Shown here in pieces: positions 54,430 to 64,000 of a stretch of DNA of 64,000 nt (position 1 is its first letter; every line of letters starts with the position of its first letter). The translations under genes were made by a program, and so were the position numbers. The stretch is from assembly GCA_012934845.2 (NCBI GenBank), contig WNNJ02001187.1:1-64000 (forward strand), written 5' to 3'. This DNA comes from Pomphorhynchus laevis. Its lineage: Eukaryota; Acanthocephala; Palaeacanthocephala; Echinorhynchida; Pomphorhynchidae. The notes under the pieces were generated by a model. That model saw nothing but the letters and a program-made list of their open reading frames with translations. It was not told the origin of the DNA and did not search any database.

Positions 54430-55080
54430 CATCCCATCAAAGTCCTTGTGTGTTAAAACAAGGACGTATACCGTACCTTGATCCTTAATTTGTTCGAGTA
54501 TTTTCTTTATGATATGTGGTGGGCCAACCACATTACAATCATATGCATTCCAGTATTGATGACACTGGGATATTCCTTCTTTATGTTGTTAATCAACGGG
54601 AGGGTTGCAGCAGCGAATGCGGTCATTGAAAACACGTCCCCTTGTGTGAAGCCTTCGACCGACCACATTATTTCATTTCATATAGCAAGCATTGCCGCTT
54701 CATGATAAATATTCTTTAAGACTCGATAATGTAGGGCAGACTTTGTCAATGTTGTGGTCGAACTTTGTCAATGTTTGTCAATTAGATTGTTGCGGAACAA
54801 CAATCCAATTGATGATATTTATTTATGATAAATATTTATTTATGATAAATATTCTTTAAGACTCGATAATGCAGGGCAGACTTTGTCAATGTTTGTCAAT
54901 TGGATTGTTCCGCAAATTTTTTGTAAGTGGGGTTGGGCAATTCGCAGAATTGATTTGGACATAATCCTTTGCGATACGTCACCAATCCCAATAGGTATGA
55001 TGCCAGGGTTTTTGCTCAATGGAATGAGTCTGCTGGCTTTCAATGCTCTTAACGAATACTCCGGGACTTTTTGAGTCACC
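54430..55080 (-). pseudogene. Second copy of the TQGD-type RT, fragments
   Basis: The upstream part (55080-54890) reads RALKASRLIPLSKNPGIIPI and GIGDVSQRIMSKSILRIA, corresponding to SRLSPLNKYPGVKQVGIGEV of the copy at 36800. The downstream part (54690-54440) reads EGFTQGDVFSMTAFAAATLP. Between them a local duplication of about 140 bases (54720 and 54850, CTCGATAATGTAGGGCAGAC) replaces motif A. The catalytic YADD is missing. Confidence 0.7.
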
Positions 55081-55760
55081 ATGATACCTAGAGGAGGATA
55101 ATTAGCAATACTGTCGATATCTCCAGTACATCTTGTAAACACTAGATCTAGAGTAGCACCGTTGACATGAGTGGGTTCTCTACAATGTTGCACTAAAAGT
55201 AGGTCAGCAAGAAATAAATCACGAAATTGTTTTGATACGCCTGAGCAGGGTTGATACCCATTCATATTCCAATCTACATTCGGAAGGTTGAAGTCACCTA
55301 AAAGGACAAATCGTTGGGATGAACAAAAATTAGATAAATAATCCTGAAGCCGATCTGTTATCAAAGTGAAAGATGGAGATCTGTAAGCAACACAGATTTA
55401 TTTTTAACAAGTGATGATTAACAGTAAAAGACAGACACTCATATGACCACTCAGAATCACAAAGATATGATATATTTGATGTTGAGAGATCGTGTCGAAC
55501 GAATGCTACAACTCTTCCACCTCGCATACCAGGAAAGCGAACCGCTCTTATTTACTTATAACCTACAACATTAAACAGATTATCAGAGATGCCACTATGT
55601 AACCAAGATTCTGAAGCATTACATTAACATCAGTTCTTTGCCATGATCTTTTCCAAATTATTGATTCAGCATTATCTTTAGAAATAACATAACTATGTTT
55701 GTAGTCAAACGATATCATGCAGTGATCATTTATACCAATGACTCCCGCCTTTAACATAAA
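55081..55760 (-). pseudogene. CR1-like endonuclease fragments fused to the TQGD-type RT
   Basis: 55527-55330 (MRGGRVVAFVRHDLSTSNIS) and 55364-55090 (RFVLLGDFNLPNVDWNMNGY, TLDLVFTRCTGDIDSIANYP) are consecutive parts of a CR1-type endonuclease. At about 55090 the frame passes without a stop into the orphan RT. A further endonuclease end piece (INDHCMISFDYKHSYVISKD) sits at 55757-55563, out of order. Confidence 0.75.
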
Positions 55761-55779
55761 GCCAACGCTAAAATATTAG

Positions 55780-56430
55780 TCAACGCTAATAAAATGGTAG
55801 GGGTCATTAGGCGCACATTCTTAGCTCTTGATCCGGTTGCTCTTCGGCCTCTAATTTTAGCTCACGTTCTTAGCCGGTTGTTGTATGCGGCCCCTTGTGT
55901 ATACCCATGCATAGTTGGGGAACACTTGATCTCTGAGAGAGTGCTTCGTCGTGCAACAAAGTTGGCGCCGATCTTGGCGTAAATGCCCTATGAGTGTCGT
56001 TTGCAATGGCTTCGGATTGAGACCGTTTCTTGGACCCGTCAGTATATCGATATGAATGTGGCGCGGCGAGTTCTTCGTTCTTCAAATCATCCTATACGGA
56101 TGTGTTTACAACTGTGACAGTCAGCATTCCTTCGCCGACACAGTTTGACTTTGAGCCTGAATTTAGTGAAAAAGTCCCGATGTATACAATTTCAACGAAG
56201 AGTAGTTGGACTTTGGAACAAGCTGGATGGAGGGACTGTTTGCAGCAGTGGTGCCGTAGCATTCAAGTCCGAATTACGGATGGATCCTGCTATGCGCAAG
56301 GAAGTGTTCCCCTATAGATGTGAACAGTTTTTATGATTTTGTTGATTTTTATTTCTTGTTAACCGGCTATTCAAGCCACTGATTGTAAGCCGTTGAAACA
56401 ATATTTTTTTTAATAATTAAAGGTTTTTTT
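55780..56430 (+). mobile_element. 3' end of the CR1-like family, opposite orientation
   Basis: It matches 19090-19740 reversed: MVGVIRRTFLALDPVALRPL, then RYECGAASSSFFKSS-type frames, and the 3' end ACTGATTGTAAGCCGTTGAAAC with a T-rich/AAT tail. It is shifted between frames at about 55980 and 56110. It is 5'-truncated in the RT thumb. Confidence 0.85.
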
Positions 56431-57639
56431 TCCAAATACAAAAGAGTTGAATTAAATAGTTTGTATCGCTTGATAATGTGTTCTCTGTCAAATGTCCGCG
56501 AATTTCCCTCTCTTTTGCCGAGATTATCTAAAAGATGCTGATGTAGACCAAATGATTGCGAACATCAGTTTTCGCTTTAAAGTGACACTACTCTTCAGGT
56601 TTGCTTTTGGCGCCACATCAAAAGATACTAGCTCACCTAGTCATGAGCTACCCTCTGAGATAGGATAAGCTCTTTCCACTATACGTACGATCGTCGACGC
56701 ACTACACGAATTTTTTATCGTTAAATTACTTTCCCCTTTATCTATTCTGGACGACAGATCAGACGTACACGTTTTTGCAGTAGTCGCTCCTCAACTGAAA
56801 GATCGTTGAATATTTTGACCAACTTACCTTTTAATCAAAAACCTCTCGCTAACACATTTCTTGCATCATCCTCTAAGGTGAAAACTACCTTTAATAATCG
56901 TGAACATAATTCTTCGATCCGGAATAAGCTACTAACATTCAGCTTAAGCAGAATATCCTCCTCTTCTACTAAGCGTCGGCCGTCACTCTTTTCGTGTGTT
57001 TAATCGCTTTCCTAAACGTTCTCCAACCTCACCCACTCCAAATCCCCGTGCTTCCTAGCTTTCTCTCCGCCGTTCCCATCTCATTATTGTGCGAACTAAA
57101 CGTACTCTCTTTTAGCGAAATCAACACGAGTCATCTTCCAACTCTAAATCTCATTAAAAAATCTCAAACTTGATTCTTTCACGTTCATCTATCACTTGCA
57201 ACATAAATCCTGATGAATTTTCATCTTATATGCAATCTAAGCTATCTAATTTAATTACCGTTCTTCCCGTATGCCCCTTGTATCATATCATCTCTTAAAA
57301 TACTTCCCTCCCAGAGCTATTCCACCTTATTCCCGTTTTGTCTGACAATGTTTCTTTGGTTCTTGTCATTACCTAATAAAACCTCTCCTTCTGACCAAAT
57401 TCCCACCCACTTGCTTAAAAAACTGATCATATATCTCACCCTTACTAACAACTTTGTTCGACTTGTCTATCCGCAGCCGCACATTTCCTTCCAACTGGAA
57501 ATGCGCCACTGTGCGCCCTCTCCTTAAAAAGTAATTTCCGACCCTTTACTACCATCTTCGTATAGTCCTATCTCACTTCTCCCAACCCTCTCTAAACTCC
57601 TTGAGCGTCTTGTTCTCAAGCAAGCTAATGCATATCTAT

Positions 57640-58470
57640 TTTCCTCCAACTTGTTCCCTCCATTTCAAGCTGCTTTTCGCTCTAATCACTCTTCCGAAAT
57701 TGTCTGTCTTAAAGTTTATAACGACTTACTCATCTTGGGCGATCAAAAGTTATGTAGTGTAATAGTTTCTCTTGATCTATCGTCTGCTTTCGACATTGTC
57801 GATCACTCGATTCTTCTCCATTGTCTTCGACATGATTATGGTTTCTTTTTACAAACTGTGACTTGGTTTTCTTCATATCTATAAAACTGTACTTTTCGAG
57901 CTTGTTCTAACTCTTATCTTTCCCATCATTCGTACATCCCGTCCGGTGTTCCACAAGGTTCCGTATTAGGCCCTTTGATTTTCTCTCTTCTCGGTGATTT
58001 GTCTTTTATCTCTCATAAATTTAATTTTCATGTTATGCACTATGCTGATGACATTATCATCTATACTCACGCACCTGTTTATCGTATTCATTTATCGTAT
58101 TCATTGTCGATCACTCGATTCTTCTCCATTGTCTTCGACATGATTATGGTTTCTTTTTACACACTGTGACTTGGTTTTCTTCATATCTATAAAACCATAC
58201 TTTTCGAGTTTGTTCTAACTCTTATCTTTCCCATCATTCGTACATCCCGTCCGGTTTTCCACAAGGTTCCGTATTAGGCCCTTTGATTTTCTCTCTTCTC
58301 GGTGATTTGTCTTTTATCTCTCATAAATTTAATTTTCATGTTATGCACTATGCTGATGACATTATCATCTATACTCACGCACCTGTTTATCGTATTCATG
58401 ATCTTAGTGTTTCTGCTTCCAACTGTCTTGCCTCAATTTTCAATATTCTTCTCTTCGTATTTCTCTGAAT
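57640..58470 (+). pseudogene. RT of the plus-strand L2-like element, with a 308-base tandem duplication
   Basis: FPPFQAAFRSNHSSEIVCLK, VIVSLDLSSAFDIVDHSILL (motif A), then a frame change and SGVPQGSVLGPLIF-type motif B, and VMHYADDIIIYTHAPVYRI (YADD). GATCACTCGATTCTTCTCCA recurs at 57801 and 58109, so motifs from just after A to YADD are present twice, with about five differences between the copies. Confidence 0.9.
57798..58395. repeat. 308-base tandem duplication
   Basis: The unit from GATCACTCGATTCTTCTCCA to CACCTGTTTATCGTATTCAT is repeated head-to-tail. Small differences (ACAAACTG versus ACACACTG, GGTGTTCC versus GGTTTTCC) show it is not a simple assembly echo. Confidence 0.9.
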
Positions 58471-58682
58471 CCTAATAAATCAAAAATAATGTGGATCCTT
58501 CCTCGACGCTTCGACGTAGAACCTACCTCCGTATCATTAACTTCTAGAATTCTTCCTATCATTGACATTCTCGTTTTCCTAGGCTTTCATTTCGACAACA
58601 TACTTTGACTTAATCCTTTTGTTAGAGATAAAGTACGCTTACCTACCTTGATTACTGAAGACTTGATTACTGTCTTAGTCTA

Positions 58683-58961
58683 AATTGAATTTGAATGAGG
58701 ATTGCGATGGTGTAATAGCATTTAAATTAGAAGGAAGATGGCAAAAACCAACGCAAACTTTATTAAATTGAATATTTCGATGCCTAGCTGGCATTATCTT
58801 CAGCAATTGTAATTTGCTAGAACACTTATAAATTTTCTTGAAAAGAAAATTTATAAGTGTTCTAGCAAATTACAATTGCTGAAGATGATGCCAGCTAGGC
58901 ATCGAAATATTCAATTTAAAAAATTTTGCGTTGGTTTTTGCCATCTTCCTTCTAATTTAAA
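58683..58961. mobile_element. Foldback (MITE-like) insertion with 12-base flanking repeat
   Basis: The arms of about 120 bases from CATTTAAATTAGAAGGAAGA (58719) pair with the end at 58963 around a small GAAA loop (about 58839). TGTCTTAGTCTA lies at both edges (58671-58682 and 58962-58973), and the RT C-terminal reading resumes after it. It interrupts the L2-like element. No protein is encoded. Confidence 0.85.
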
Positions 58962-58973
58962 TGTCTTAGTCTA

Positions 58974-59430
58974 TTTTCCAACTCACCTAAATCCACTCTT
59001 CTTCCTTTATAACGCATCATCAACGCAACCCCCGAGTTCTCCTCCGTCTTCGTCGTTTTGATCATACATCCCACCATCTTGCTATTCTCGATTTGCCTAC
59101 CATTTATTTCGTGTTCAAATTTGTCTTCATATCATTGCTTTTCGCCTTATAACTTTTCATACCACTTCATTTCTCAACCTTCCTTTCTCGACAATTCACG
59201 TCCTGTTTACTGTTCCTTGCGTTCCCGTAATTCCCTTCTTTTACATTTCCCAAACTACTCTACCTCTTTTGGAGGTAGAGTAGGAGCTCTACATCCACAA
59301 CAAAGGAGCTTCCGCTCCTTCGTTGTGGCAGCTCCTCTCTCGTGGAATCATCTGCCCATTATTATCCGCCAATCAACATTATGCCGTGCTTTAAACGCCA
59401 AATCCGATTCCATTTTAACAATTAAATAAT
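58974..59430 (+). pseudogene. RT C-terminus of the plus-strand L2-like element, with small hairpins
   Basis: Sense such as FDNSRPVYCSLRSRNSLLLHFP matches DDTDPTSISLRSRNSLLLYV of the minus-strand copy. At 59262-59282 CTCTACCTCTTTTGGAGGTAGAG and at 59289-59326 CCACAACAAAGGAGCTTCCG form hairpins that interrupt the alignment just after the FPNYS stretch. Confidence 0.8.
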
Positions 59431-59517
59431 TAATCTGTGACTTTTGCTGTGTTCTTTTTTATTAGTGGTCTTGTAAGTGTACAGTTGGCATGTATTTGCC
59501 ACGTTAAGTAAATTATT

Positions 59518-60370
59518 ATGTTAGGCTAATCGGTCTGTAGTTACCAATGTCGGAACGAGACCTCTGTTTTAATATGGGGCAGATAAGAAAGCGCTTCCAA
59601 TCTGAGGGGATCTTTCCTAGAACGAGTGAGGCACAGAATATATTATATAGAGGTAGGTATATGGTGTCAGCTAGGTTGCGAAGATTTGTTGACGGCAATA
59701 GATCCGGACCGGCACTTAATGTGCATATCAGACGGGACAACTCGCTGTACACTAAGTCAGATCTAATGAAGTTATCAAGATCAGAAGTCGTATTAGCTAC
59801 TAAACCATACGAGCTGTCAGTTATTTGTGGTGGAGCATTCAGTGACGAATTCAATGATGTGAAGTGTGTGCCGAATACATTCGCAATTTCCTTTGAGTCC
59901 AATACCAAATCTCCTTGGCTGTCGAGAATAGAGGAGAACGTGTTAGCTGTACGTTTTCTTGATGAAATGTATTTGAAGAGTGAGCCAAGGTCACGACGAC
60001 GTCGTTGGGATACATTCTTTTCAAAGATTACTCTCGTAATCTTTGAAAAGAATTTATCCGAACGATGTTACCCTGAAACATCGTTACCCGAACGATGTTA
60101 CCCTGATAACATCGTTTATCCGAACGATGTTAACATTCTTCAAGGATGTTACCCTTTTTCTATACTGTCGGTATTGCTCAAAACTAGAGTTACTAGCTTT
60201 ATAATTACAAAATGCCTTGCGTCGCTGAGCCTGTGCTTGTTTGAGTTCTCGATTAAACCGACGAATAGATGAGCCGACGTCAGTTTGACGTACAATTGGG
60301 CCGTATCGGGTAAGTACTGAATACGATCTGTCTTTGAAAAACATCCAGGCGGAATCAATTACCACAGAAT
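59518..60370 (-). pseudogene. CR1-like RT fingers and preceding linker
   Basis: Minus-strand 60365-60084 (SSIRRFNRELKQAQAQRRKA, FCNYKASNSSFEQYRQYRKR) is the endonuclease-RT linker. 59908-59516 (EIANVFGTHFTSLNSSLNAP, LSRLICTLSAGPDLLPSTNL, SDWKRFLICPILKQRSRSDI and GNYRPISLT) is the RT fingers. A hairpin-rich repeat at 60015-60150 separates them. The fragment stops exactly at YRPISLT. Confidence 0.85.
60015..60160. repeat. Hairpin plus CCGAACGATGTTACCCTG repeats
   Basis: 60015-60052 is a 17-base-arm palindrome (TTCTTTTCAAAGATTAC and its complement around TCTC). The unit TATCCGAACGATGTTACCCT then repeats three times with inverted AACATCGTT parts in between, to about 60125. It interrupts the linker frame of the CR1-like fragment. 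Confidence 0.85.
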
Positions 60371-60640
60371 AAGCATTAGGTCACGAAACGGTAGGAAGGA
60401 GCAGCTTTTTTTTGTTGTACTCGGCTTTAAAAGGGTTGAATATGTTAAAACAGGAATTATTGATTATTATTATTATCTTACGTCAAAGCCACAAGATCGC
60501 GTTGTCGAAAGACGTAGGGGCACCCGATGATGAAGCGGGACCACTCTTCATTATTATTAAACCACTAGACCTTACAGATCGTGAGTTACAACATCAAGAA
60601 GACGAAAATAAAGTCAAATCAAAGTGAAGTAGCAAAATGA
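60371..60640. other. Spacer with a small unassigned ORF
   Basis: A plus-strand frame at 60412-60627 (KDVGAPDDEAGPLFI, then LDLTDRELQHQEDENKVKSK) has no recognised domain. It is more likely chance or 3' sequence of the minus-strand RTE-like element. Confidence 0.35.
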
Positions 60641-60671
60641 GTCCAGGACAATCGATTCTGAGCCACCATTT

Positions 60672-62011
60672 CTAATCTTGTCTCCGTCTTCTTTTAAATC
60701 TCCGCCAGCCAATGTTCGAGTAGCTGAATAGTATTTTCTTGGCATCGTCTTCGATCGTTCTCTTTAGATTCTTACGAACACCGCCTCTGGGGCGTCGCCA
60801 GGATTCTTCCGGGTCCAAGTACCGAGATAACTTTGGGAGTCTATCTCTTTGCATCCGAAGTATATGGCCAAGATAGCGCAGTCTATTTTTCCGAATCAAA
60901 TCAGACACGGAGACGTCGAGTGAACATCGAGAATACATTTCTGCGTTCGATACATGATCGAGTGGATTGACTTTTGCAATTCTACGTAGACATCGTCGCT
61001 CAAAAACAGCAAGTTGATTATTTGTTGTAAGTTTTTCAGGCCAGCACTCGGATCCATACAGTAGTACTGGACGAACAATAGACGAATATATTCGGATCTT
61101 TGTTTTAATAGATACATTATTATCACGCCAGAGGGAGTTTAGACGCGAAAAGGCAAAACCAGCCTTTATTATCCGGCTTCGAATGTCGTAGTCACATCAA
61201 CAGTCTACGGAAAACACTGATCCAAGATAGGTGAAAGATTGTACCTGTTCAATAGTTATACCATCAATAATAACTGAGCACGGAGGGGAGTTTATGGCGA
61301 GTAGTTTACATTTCGGTAAGTTAAGGAATAACCCATATTTCTTTGCTGTCTCGCCTATGCGGGTTGCTGTACGTTGCGCATCCTCAAATGATTCTGACAG
61401 TACGACTACATCATTCGCGTACGTCAGATCAGAAAGCAGCATATTGCTCGGATGCAGGCGTATACCTTCACTGTGCAGGTCGAGCGTTTCCCATAGGAGA
61501 TGATCGATGAGAATGTTGAATAGTTCTGGTGATAGTACTCCCCCTGTCGAACACCTGTACTGACAGGAAACGGAATTCCAGTACAACCGTATTCGCGCAC
61601 GACTGACACAGTATTTTCATACATTGCACCGATAAGATCACACAGGTGTTTAGGAATGCCTAAGGTATGGAGGAGCTTCCAGATGAATAGTCGATTAACT
61701 TGGTCAAACGCCGACTCGAAATCCAAAAATAGTAATATTAAAGGCTGTTGATACTCTTGACGGACATCCATCAGAACGCGAAGGGTGAATATATGATCAA
61801 TGCATCCTCGATTTGGTCTAAATCCAGTTTGATTTTCTCTTGTTTGAACTTGCCGTAATTTGATTTTATATACTACAGGTAGGAGAGATATGGGTCGATA
61901 ATTCGAGCATAATGAAGCATCCCCCTTCTTCAGTATTGGAATTATAACTGAAGTTTGCCAGTCCATCGGAACCTGATTGTGATTCCAGATACATTGGAAC
62001 AAATCGGTCAA
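60672..62011 (-). pseudogene. Reverse transcriptase and C-terminus of the RTE-like element
   Basis: MTDLFQCIWNHNQVPMDWQT, SNYRPISLLPVVYKI, ENQTGFRPNRGCIDHIFTLR, LILLFLDFESAFDQVNRLFI (motif A), and STGVRQGEY with a frameshift at the motif B position (about 61560). Then SPELFNILIDHLLW and LSDLTYANDVVVLSESF follow, where the catalytic YADD has become YAND. QSFTYLGSVFS, LYGSECWPEKLTTNN, FERRCLRRIAKV and RLRYLGHILRMQRDRLPKL complete an RTE-type C-terminus. The mutated Asp and the frameshift make it inactive. Confidence 0.9.
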
Positions 62012-62098
62012 ATATTTGACAACTTTAGGACCACCATATTTGAGAAATTCTGGATGTATTTGATAATGTCCCGCAGACTCCGCATTTCAGTGTATTAA

Positions 62099-63496
62099 TT
62101 ATTTGACTGACCTCAATACTTGATGGGGGTTGTCGTCGATTTCTAACACTTCTGTATGCATAGTACATACTTGGCGACTCCAGGATTTGTCATTACTACA
62201 TGAGTTTGTTGAAGTGTCTGTCCTCTTGTAGAGATTTATAAAATGAGCTCTCCAGCGTTCTAACCGTGCAGACTTTTCGAATATTTTATGTGACATATCG
62301 ATATTCCACGACCCTGTGACTCCACTCTGCTGTGTAGGTGTGTAGTATCTTTTTATGAGACCAAAGAACTTACGCGCATTACCATTGTTAGCTGCCTTTT
62401 CGGCTTGGTTTGAAAGTTTTGTCCAGTATTCCCCTTTATCATGACGTATACTGGCCCGTAATTTGCGAGTAAGAGTGGTCGTCGCTACGTTATTTCCTGC
62501 AGCCATGCTTAACTTTCTTTGTTCGGAGATCATTATAGATGTTGCACTTATCCAATCGTTCCTACGACTTTTGCGATAAGGAAGAATATCATGAGCCGAA
62601 GAATATAGTGCGTTCTTGAGTGTTGACCATCGTTCACCAATCTGACAAACATCTTCATTTCCATCCGATACTGGTAAAAACTTAAACTCAAGCTTGCGTG
62701 ATACACTGTCAATGAATCTACTACGTATGTAGTCGTTTTCTAGTAGCCGTACTTCTGGTTGTATTAACTTTGACCTTTGTGACTTGGGTTTGAATGCTGC
62801 TTCAATATCCATTATTACTAGCGAGTGGTCTGTCAATACATCAATTCCCCAATACGAACGGCAGTTTGTGATGGCTTTTCTACACCGTAGACGAACCAGA
62901 ATAAAGTCAATTTGATTGCGGTCCTCGCCGTTAGGATATGTCCATGTTACTAGATGCCGTTTCCGGCGCTGGAAGCAAGTGTTCATAGCTATCAAACGAT
63001 GCATGCACATCAAATCAAGCAGTTTGTTACCGTTTGCACACATTTTGCCAATTCCATGTTTTCCAACAAAGGGTGCGGTCAATTCACTTGACCTAAGTTG
63101 AGCATTAAAGTCGCCGGCGACCACAAGAAAATCACGTGAGGGAATTGTCAGTAGAACTTCATCAAGTTTCTGATAAAATTCATCAATTTTTACAGGAATC
63201 GTAGCATTTGTTGGGCCATATGCACAGATGACAGTCCAGTATAAATTTTTGCCTCTCAGTCGTACAGAAGCTAATCTGTCGCTAACTGGACTCCAGTCAA
63301 TCAAGTAGGGCATAATAGATGGCCGAATCAGAATGGCTACACCACGTTGACCGGAACCATCTATGGGTCCAGAAAAGAGCATTGTATAGTATCGTGAGCT
63401 GTCATGGACAGCGACGTTGATCGACTCAGCATCTGGAATCCGGCACTCAGTTGCACAGCATATGTCAATGTTACGGATATCTAGAGTTCTGGCCAA
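62099..63496 (-). CDS. Endonuclease domain of the RTE-like element
   Basis: 465 residues are open. CCATECRIPDAESI carries the catalytic Glu, VVAGDFNAQLRSSE the Asp and Asn, QIDFILVRLRCRKAI the C-terminal strand, and LTDHSLVIMDIEA the D-H pair of an apurinic/apyrimidinic-type endonuclease. The linker to RT follows, and a stop near 62099 separates the two frames. All catalytic residues are visible. It starts at an internal Met; the true start lies upstream. Confidence 0.9.
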   Translation of the reverse strand: MARTLDIRNIDICCATECRIPDAESINVAVHDSSRYYTMLFSGPIDGSGQRGVAILIRPSIMPYLIDWSPVSDRLASVRLRGKNLYWTVICAYGPTNATIPVKIDEFYQKLDEVLLTIPSRDFLVVAGDFNAQLRSSELTAPFVGKHGIGKMCANGNKLLDLMCMHRLIAMNTCFQRRKRHLVTWTYPNGEDRNQIDFILVRLRCRKAITNCRSYWGIDVLTDHSLVIMDIEAAFKPKSQRSKLIQPEVRLLENDYIRSRFIDSVSRKLEFKFLPVSDGNEDVCQIGERWSTLKNALYSSAHDILPYRKSRRNDWISATSIMISEQRKLSMAAGNNVATTTLTRKLRASIRHDKGEYWTKLSNQAEKAANNGNARKFFGLIKRYYTPTQQSGVTGSWNIDMSHKIFEKSARLERWRAHFINLYKRTDTSTNSCSNDKSWSRQVCTMHTEVLEIDDNPHQVLRSVK

Positions 63497-63540
63497 TAAT
63501 ATCGATTGAGCGGGTTGTAATAGTGTTCTTACATTTATAG

Positions 63541-64000
63541 TCGCAATCTTTAACTTTTTGTTTCATAAGGGTGATTTTGGAAGATGGTTTTCCTCCCTGG
63601 TCAGGCACTCAGGGATCGCATGTCTAGTCGGACTCACAAAATTAGTTTGATCGGGAGTTGTTTGCATTTTTTGCATATGTAGTTTCTTCGTGTTTACTTT
63701 CATTGGTGTTTGTTGTAGGCTGGGATACCACATGAGGTCGCCACACTCAATGGGGCAAGTCCTTATTTAATGGCGGGACAATCTCGCCATGTTAATATGC
63801 TAGCCCGTATTTAGTTGATGGTATTTTTAGGGATCAAGAGTGCAAACTCTGAATCCGCCACCGTCATAGCACATCCACTAATTGTCCGCGACTACTTATT
63901 CGTCAAACAGTTGTTTGCTTATGTCGTAGCTAACCTCCATATCTGAAGGCTCTTCCCCTATCCGCAACCCGGGGACGCGCTCGGTAGCCCTAGCTAGGCC
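63541..64000 (-). promoter_or_regulatory. 5' region of the RTE-like element
   Basis: On the minus strand the edge reads GGCCTAGCTAGGGCTACCGA, then GCGCGTCCCCGGGTTGCGGA, a GC-rich block like the 5' leader of RTE-type elements, where a short upstream frame is common. No polymerase II core element is named with confidence. The element may begin just outside the window. Confidence 0.4.

Larger units (their letters stand above)
56480..59500 (+). mobile_element. L2-like element, plus strand, with insertions and a duplication
   Basis: A degenerate ORF1/endonuclease region (56800-57600) is followed by the RT (57640-58470), a foldback insertion (58683-58961), the RT C-terminus (58970-59430) and a 3' end ending with TTGCCACGTTAAGTAAATTA (59495-59515), the complement of the minus-strand ends at 48550 and 50527. 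No frame is intact. Confidence 0.8.
60640..64000 (-). mobile_element. RTE-like non-LTR retrotransposon
   Basis: Endonuclease, RT and C-terminal domain occur in order on the minus strand, preceded by a 5' region (63541-64000). It is the most complete element at the right edge of the window and continues beyond it. Only the RT is clearly broken. Confidence 0.8.

Noticed and set aside
54235-54456. Plus-strand ORF as a small membrane protein
   Set aside because: No homologous sense, and it overlaps the edge of the minus-strand RT relic; most likely chance.

Overview
The window looks like AT-rich animal nuclear DNA (inference). It has an intron-bearing ubiquilin-like gene, a seven-transmembrane receptor, and a dense, nested mix of retroelements. 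There is no operon structure and no ribosome-binding pattern. All three stop codons are used as stops, so the standard code fits. I cannot name the species. A small invertebrate such as a flatworm, rotifer or other lophotrochozoan is a guess based on the receptor type and the retroelement mix.

Only three stretches look like ordinary cellular genes. They are a GT4-type glycosyltransferase (4918-6054, +), the C-terminal half of a ubiquilin-like gene (7700-8485, -, with a 56-base intron and one in-frame stop), and a single-exon rhodopsin-family GPCR (41449-42567, +). A short ORF of unknown function (from 8542, +) is split by an LTR retrotransposon.

Layout. 1-4300: tandem repeats, foldback elements and one retroelement 3' end. 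4478-8865: cellular genes with palindromes and retroelement tails between them. 8856-18863: one Ty3/gypsy-like LTR element on the minus strand, bounded by a 5-base target duplication. Its reverse transcriptase is missing, and one LTR is split by two head-to-tail non-LTR elements that used the same 12-base target. 19085-23480: CR1-like element (-). 24060-27010 and 32700-34905: repeated copies of a Penelope-like reverse transcriptase family whose 3' region folds into a conserved, hammerhead-like structure. 27837-32160: a 319-base inverted duplication and a further non-LTR element (-). 35925-37960: an unusual RT family with a Cys-rich motif (-). 38800-40950: a non-LTR element whose first ORF carries an NPxVN-type repeat. 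42855-46560: a Penelope-like copy split by an unrelated RT, then a 356-base tandem array. 46770-49115: a Penelope-like tail with two nested insertions. 49370-60370: L2/CR1-like elements in both orientations, with foldback insertions and internal duplications. 60640-64000: an RTE-like element (-).

Almost every retroelement copy is broken by stops, frameshifts or internal deletions. The order of insertion can be read directly in several places. The most interesting signals are the structured 3' RNA of the Penelope-like family, the repeated use of one insertion site inside an LTR, the 319-base inverted duplication, and the many near-perfect palindromes, some sitting inside retroelement coding sequence.
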